DNA from: DAHUYF01 sp035945115
GTDB taxonomy: Bacteria > Pseudomonadota > Alphaproteobacteria > ATCC43930 > CGMCC-115725
Direction: 5' to 3'
DNA length: 64,000 nt
Assembly: GCA_035945115.1 (NCBI GenBank)
Contig: DASZAN010000168.1
Span: forward strand, 1-64,000
Shown: piece after piece, positions 58,359 through 64,000 of the stretch
How positions within the stretch are numbered: the stretch's first letter is position 1
How the letters are laid out: each line of letters begins with the position of its first letter
Program-made: the position numbers and the translations under genes
The notes under the pieces: generated by a model
The model's input: only the letters and a program-made list of their open reading frames with translations
What the model was told of the DNA's origin: nothing
Databases searched by the model: none

Positions 58359-59270
58359 CTAGGGAAGCGGGCGGATGAGCGAGAGCGGCGTTGCCGCGAT
58401 GCGTAGACTGACCGGCAAGGTGAGCTGGATGTCGCCATCGAGCTGCACTGGGGCGCCGGCGGGTTCGCGGAGTTGGATGCTTTTCGCGGGAATGACATGG
58501 AAGCTCGGCCAGCGCGGGAGAAGGCCGAGGCCCATGGCGGCCATATATCCCACAGCGGCGCTGCGCCCGGCGCGCCGGAACACCGCCACCTGAAAGAGCG
58601 GGTCGTCGAGCCGCGCCTCGGGCGCGAGCACGAAGCGCCCGCCATAGAAATGCGACTTCGCCGCAACCAGCGAGGCGGCTTCGAACGCGCTGCCATCGAG
58701 TTCGGCGCGATAGGCGGCGGGACGATAGTCGCGAAGCCGTCCGAGGATGCTCACGACGTAGGCCAGCTTGCCGGTGCCGCGCTTCAGCGCGAGATCGAGT
58801 GCCGCCACCACATCGGCATCGAAGCCCACGCCCGCCATCACGAGAAAGCGCCGCCCGGTGCTCGACCCCTCGGCCACGGCCTCGCCCGGCCAGACCGGCG
58901 ATGCCGGCGCGAACGCCGCAAGGCGCGCGAGCGCGGCGACGCCGCGCGGCAGGCCGATCTCGGCCGCGAGCACATTGGCGGTGCCAAGCGGGAAGATGGC
59001 GAGCGGCAGCGGCGAGAGGGCCAAGCCGTTCACCGCCTCGTTGATCGTGCCGTCGCCGCCGGCGACGGCCACCGCCTCGAAGCGGGCGGGATCGGCACTG
59101 CGCGCCAAGGCCTCGGCGTGCCGCGGCCCGGTGGTCTCGTTCAGCGTGACGGGTGCCCGGAGCGCCGCGAGCGCCTCAAGCCAGCGTCGGAAGCGCCGCG
59201 TCTTGCGGCGGCCCGCCGTCGGATTGAAAATCACCAAGAGACGGCGCGGCCGCCGCTCGGCTCGGTCCAT
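58359..59270 (-). CDS. Diacylglycerol/sphingosine kinase-like lipid kinase
   Basis: A 303-residue DagK/YegS-type kinase. LLVIFNPTAGRRKTRRF, the nucleotide loop VAVAGGDGTINEAVNGLA, LAIFPLGTANVLAAEIGLP and FLVMAGVGFDADVVAALD are the catalytic-domain marks. It phosphorylates a membrane lipid, diacylglycerol being the usual guess. The ATG at 59270 after GGGGAGGG is preferred over an earlier in-frame ATG. It is divergent from msbA. Confidence 0.92.
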   Translation of the reverse strand: MDRAERRPRRLLVIFNPTAGRRKTRRFRRWLEALAALRAPVTLNETTGPRHAEALARSADPARFEAVAVAGGDGTINEAVNGLALSPLPLAIFPLGTANVLAAEIGLPRGVAALARLAAFAPASPVWPGEAVAEGSSTGRRFLVMAGVGFDADVVAALDLALKRGTGKLAYVVSILGRLRDYRPAAYRAELDGSAFEAASLVAAKSHFYGGRFVLAPEARLDDPLFQVAVFRRAGRSAAVGYMAAMGLGLLPRWPSFHVIPAKSIQLREPAGAPVQLDGDIQLTLPVSLRIAATPLSLIRPLP

Positions 59271-59401
59271 GCGCCCTCCCCGCGCTACCCTCATAACCGA
59301 GGGCGCGCGTTCCGTCATGCGTCTTTCTCGCTCCCGCCCCCCGCTTGGCCGGCGTGGCGAGCGGCGTGCTATGATGGGCCGATGAGGGGACCGGACTCGC
59401 T

Positions 59402-61237
<1,836 letters not shown>

Positions 61238-61239
61238 GC

Positions 61240-61989
61240 ATGCCGAGTGCCAAACGCTTGCTGCGCTCCGATGCGGCGCAACGGTTCTCATGCTGGCTCG
61301 CCCACCTCTATGTCCGCTTCGTCTTCTGGACGAGCCGGTGGGAGACCGAGCGCGACGACATTCCGCGCAATCTCCGCCGAGACGGAAAATCCTTCATCGT
61401 CGCCTTCTGGCATGGTCGTCTCTTGATGTTGCCGCTCGCCTGGCACGGCATGGGATTGCTGCACATGTTGATCTCCGGCCATCGCGACGGCCGCTTGATT
61501 GCCGACATCGTCAGCTATTTTGGCATCCGCTCGATCGCCGGCTCGTCGAACCAAGGCGGCAGCGGCGCGCTTCGCGCCATGGTGCGCCAGATTCGCGCCG
61601 GCGATTGCGTCGGCATCACGCCCGATGGACCGGACGGGCCGGCGATGCGCAGCTCCGCCGGCATCGTCGGCGCGGCGCGACTGGCGCGCGTGCCGATCGT
61701 GCCCATCAGCTATGCCACGAGCCGGCGGCGCATCCTCAATACCTGGGACCGGTTTCACCTGCCGCTGCCGTGGAGCCGCGGCATTTTCATCTGGGGCGAG
61801 CCGATCGAGGTGCAGGCCGATCTCAGCGAGGACGCGGTCGAGACCTGGCGCCGCCACATCGAGGAGCGCATGATCGCGCAGACCGCGGAAGCCGACCGGC
61901 GCGTCGGCTGCGAGGCGACGGCGCCCGGCACGCTGGGACGCGACGCGTTTCGCGCCATGCACCGTCCCGCCGCTGAGGAAAGCCGATGA
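61240..61989 (+). CDS. DUF374 lysophospholipid acyltransferase-like protein
   Basis: A 249-residue protein of the DUF374 group. IVAFWHGRLLMLPLAW replaces the HxxxxD of standard LPLAT enzymes, then SGHRDGRLIADIVSYFGI, GSSNQGGSGALRAMVRQI, VGITPDGPDGPAMRSSAG and GAARLARVPIVPISYATS. It lies two bases after msbA and overlaps waaA by ATGA, so a role in acylating lipid A or a related envelope lipid is likely but unproven. Confidence 0.93.
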   Translation: MPSAKRLLRSDAAQRFSCWLAHLYVRFVFWTSRWETERDDIPRNLRRDGKSFIVAFWHGRLLMLPLAWHGMGLLHMLISGHRDGRLIADIVSYFGIRSIAGSSNQGGSGALRAMVRQIRAGDCVGITPDGPDGPAMRSSAGIVGAARLARVPIVPISYATSRRRILNTWDRFHLPLPWSRGIFIWGEPIEVQADLSEDAVETWRRHIEERMIAQTAEADRRVGCEATAPGTLGRDAFRAMHRPAAEESR

Positions 61990-63284
61990 GCACGCTCCGT
62001 CTCTATCGCGCGCTCACCACGCTGGTGGGACCGCTCGTGATTCTTTACCTGCTGCGGCGCATGGCGCGGGGCAAGGAGGATCGCGCGCGCTTTGCCGAGC
62101 GCCGCGGCAATCCCGGGCGCGGGCGGCCCGAGGGACCGCTCGTCTGGGTGCACGCCGCCAGCATCGGCGAGGCGGTCTCCATGCTGGCGCTCATCGACGA
62201 GATTGCCGCGACGCATCCGGCGCTGTCCGTGCTCGTCACCACCGGCACCGTCACCTCGGCACGCCTCCTGGCGACGCGCCTTCCGGAAGGCCGCGCCTTC
62301 CACCAATACGTGCCGGTGGATCGGCCGGCTTACGTACGGCGCTTCCTTGACCATTGGCGGCCCGATCTTGCGCTCTGGGTCGAGTCGGAGCTCTGGCCCA
62401 ATCTTGTCATGGCGACGCAGGCGCGAGGGATTCCGCTCCTCCTCGTGAACGGCCGCATGTCGCACGCTTCGTTCGCGCGCTGGCAGCGCTGGCCCGCCAT
62501 CATCAATCCCGTGATCGGCGCGTTCGATCTTTGCCTCGCGCAGGACGCGGTGCAGGCCGAGCGGCTCCGCCAGCTCGGCGCCCGCCGCGCCCTTTCCGTC
62601 GGCAATCTCAAGGCGGCGGCAGGTCCGCTGCCGGTGAGCGAGCCCGAGCTCGCCAAGCTCGCGGCGCAAGCGGCGGGACGCCCGCTGTGGCTTGCCGCCA
62701 GCACGCACGAGGGCGAGGAGGTGATCGCGGCCAGGGTGCATCGCCGGCTTGAGGAGCGTTGGCCCGATCTCCTCACCATCATCGTGCCGCGCCATCCCGC
62801 GCGCGCCGCCGCCATCGCTGCTTTGCTGCGCCAGCGCGGGCTCCGCGTCGCGCGGCGCTCGGCGGCCGAGGCGATCGACGCCGCGGTCGACATCTATCTC
62901 GGCGATACCTTGGGCGAGCTCGGCCTCTTCTACCGCCTCGCCGGCGTTGCCTTCATCGGCGGCTCCATGGTGCCCGCGGGCGGGCACAACCCGCTCGAGG
63001 CGGCGCTCCTCGACTGCGCCGTTCTGCACGGGCCCGACATGAGCAATTGCGCCGCGATCGCCCGCGACCTCGCCGCCGCTGGTGCGGCGCTCACGGTACG
63101 CGATGCCGAAGAGTTCGCCACTGCTCTCGCCCGCCTTCTCGCCGATCCCGGCGAGCGCGCGCGGCGTGCTGCCGCCGGTCTCGACGTCGCCGCCGACAAC
63201 CGCGCCGTGCTCGACGCCGTGATGGAGCGCATCGCGCCGTGGCTCGAGCGGCTCACGCCCCATGCCGCCTCCGCCTACGCCTGA
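61986..63284 (+). CDS. waaA: Kdo transferase
   Basis: A 432-residue GT30 enzyme that adds Kdo to the lipid A precursor. VWVHAASIGEAVSMLALID carries the catalytic glutamate, VLVTTGTVTSARLL follows, WVESELWPNLV and LLVNGRMSHASF are family text, and the donor-site segment is FIGGSMVPAGGHNPLEAAL. A short N-terminal membrane anchor (LVGPLVILYLLRRM) is present. Overlaps lpxK by 23 bases. Confidence 0.97.
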   Translation: MSTLRLYRALTTLVGPLVILYLLRRMARGKEDRARFAERRGNPGRGRPEGPLVWVHAASIGEAVSMLALIDEIAATHPALSVLVTTGTVTSARLLATRLPEGRAFHQYVPVDRPAYVRRFLDHWRPDLALWVESELWPNLVMATQARGIPLLLVNGRMSHASFARWQRWPAIINPVIGAFDLCLAQDAVQAERLRQLGARRALSVGNLKAAAGPLPVSEPELAKLAAQAAGRPLWLAASTHEGEEVIAARVHRRLEERWPDLLTIIVPRHPARAAAIAALLRQRGLRVARRSAAEAIDAAVDIYLGDTLGELGLFYRLAGVAFIGGSMVPAGGHNPLEAALLDCAVLHGPDMSNCAAIARDLAAAGAALTVRDAEEFATALARLLADPGERARRAAAGLDVAADNRAVLDAVMERIAPWLERLTPHAASAYA

Positions 63285-64000
63285 GTTCTGGGCGCATCGC
63301 GGCCTCCTCTCCACTGTGCTTGCGCCCGCCGCCTGGGTCTATGGGATGGCAGGGGCGGCACGGCAGCGCTGGACGGCGCCGTGGCGCGCGCCGGTGCCGG
63401 TGGTCTGCGTCGGCAATCTTGTGGCAGGCGGCGCCGGTAAGACGCCAGTCAGCCTCTCGCTGGCGCGGCGCCTTCGCGAGCGCCGATGGCGCGTCCACAT
63501 TCTGAGCCGCGGCTATGGCGGGCGGAGTCCCGGTCCCCTGGCGGTGGATCCCGCCCGGCACACCGCCGATGAGGTCGGCGACGAGCCGCTGCTCCTGGCC
63601 GAGGTCGCGCCCTGTTGGGTGGCGCCCGACCGCGTCGCTGGCGCCAAGGCGGCGATCGCCGCCGGCGCCGAGCTGCTTCTCCTCGATGACGGCTTCCAGA
63701 ATCCGACGCTTGCCAAAGACCTCTCGCTGGTGGTCATCGACGGCGCTTACGGGCTCGGCAACGGCCGGGTCCTGCCCGCGGGACCGCTGCGCGAGCCGCT
63801 CGCCCGTGGCCTCGCGCGCGCCGACGCGATCGTGCTGATGGGCGATGATGCCGCCGGCGTCGCGGCGCTCACCGCCAGCAAGCCCCTGTGCCGGGCGCGG
63901 TTGGTGCCGGAAAATCCCGGTGACGTGGCAGGGCGAACCGTCGTCGCTCTTGCCGGAATCGGCCGGCCGGAGAAATTCTTCACGACACTCGAGGAGGCCG
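63262..64000 (+). CDS. lpxK: Tetraacyldisaccharide 4'-kinase (3' part missing)
   Basis: The first 246 residues or so of LpxK, which phosphorylates the lipid A disaccharide at the 4' position. PPPTPEFWAHRGLLSTVLAP is the start, the P-loop is VGNLVAGGAGKTPVSL, then HILSRGYGGR, DEVGDEPLLLAE and LLLLDDGFQNPTLAKDLSLVVID. The gene is cut by the right edge of the window. The ATG at 63262 lies inside the end of waaA. Confidence 0.96.
   Translation, partial: MPPPPTPEFWAHRGLLSTVLAPAAWVYGMAGAARQRWTAPWRAPVPVVCVGNLVAGGAGKTPVSLSLARRLRERRWRVHILSRGYGGRSPGPLAVDPARHTADEVGDEPLLLAEVAPCWVAPDRVAGAKAAIAAGAELLLLDDGFQNPTLAKDLSLVVIDGAYGLGNGRVLPAGPLREPLARGLARADAIVLMGDDAAGVAALTASKPLCRARLVPENPGDVAGRTVVALAGIGRPEKFFTTLEEA

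Overview
This 64 kb window is a GC-rich (by eye about two thirds G+C), densely coded stretch of a Gram-negative chromosome. Several things point to an aerobic alphaproteobacterium. The aa3-type cytochrome oxidase locus runs ctaC-ctaD-ctaB-(small ORF)-ctaG-ctaE-DUF983-surf1 and is followed by thrC, an M16 peptidase and a GNAT gene, a neighbourhood typical of that class. There are also thrB-rnhA, DUF4170, plant-type GshA, ubiA, and a waaA-lpxK lipid A block with msbA. I see no phage, transposase, integrase, CRISPR array, rRNA or tRNA. Lineage within the class cannot be fixed from the sequence alone.

Layout: 1-2.1 kb, gcvT (cut by the left edge) behind a tandem glycine riboswitch, then a GST. 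2.2-4.4 kb, an MFS carrier and a DUF1194 von Willebrand protein. 4.4-18.6 kb, a long minus-strand block: a complete form I aerobic CO dehydrogenase set coxM-S-L-D-E-F, then a NosR-like flavin/iron-sulfur membrane protein with its ApbE flavinyltransferase, a Tat-exported amidohydrolase, a periplasmic binding protein and a CaiB-type CoA-transferase. 18.7-24.6 kb, mixed housekeeping genes: lipoprotein, CDGSH protein, thrB, rnhA, peroxiredoxin, DsbD/ScsB, YqgE. 24.6-29.1 kb, a complete branched-chain amino acid type ABC cassette, livKHMGF. 29.2-41.0 kb, one almost unbroken minus-strand run from cytochrome oxidase through assembly factors to thrC, M16 and GNAT. 41.4-44.8 kb, tldD coupled to a secreted clan GH-A-like hydrolase. 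44.9-50.7 kb, gshA, rsmE, ubiA, an ETF-beta-type methyltransferase, DUF4170 and a UbiD decarboxylase. 50.7-59.3 kb, ROK kinase, modA, msrQ, cheZ, pirin, an ACMSD-like amidohydrolase, tldE, an N-terminally short DUF2330 gene and a lipid kinase. 59.4-64 kb, msbA, a DUF374 acyltransferase, waaA and lpxK (cut by the right edge).

Together the genes suggest an obligately or mainly respiratory cell that can supplement energy with atmospheric or environmental CO: CoxL carries the form I signature AYRCSFR. Electrons would end on the aa3 oxidase encoded 20 kb away through ubiquinone, for which ubiA and ubiD lie in the same window. Molybdenum use recurs (CO dehydrogenase, an orphan modA, msrQ). The least conventional part is the stretch after coxF. 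A NosR-like electron-transfer protein and its flavin-loading enzyme stand where no nitrous oxide reductase is present and where coxG is missing, followed by a Tat hydrolase/binding protein/CoA-transferase trio of unknown substrate.
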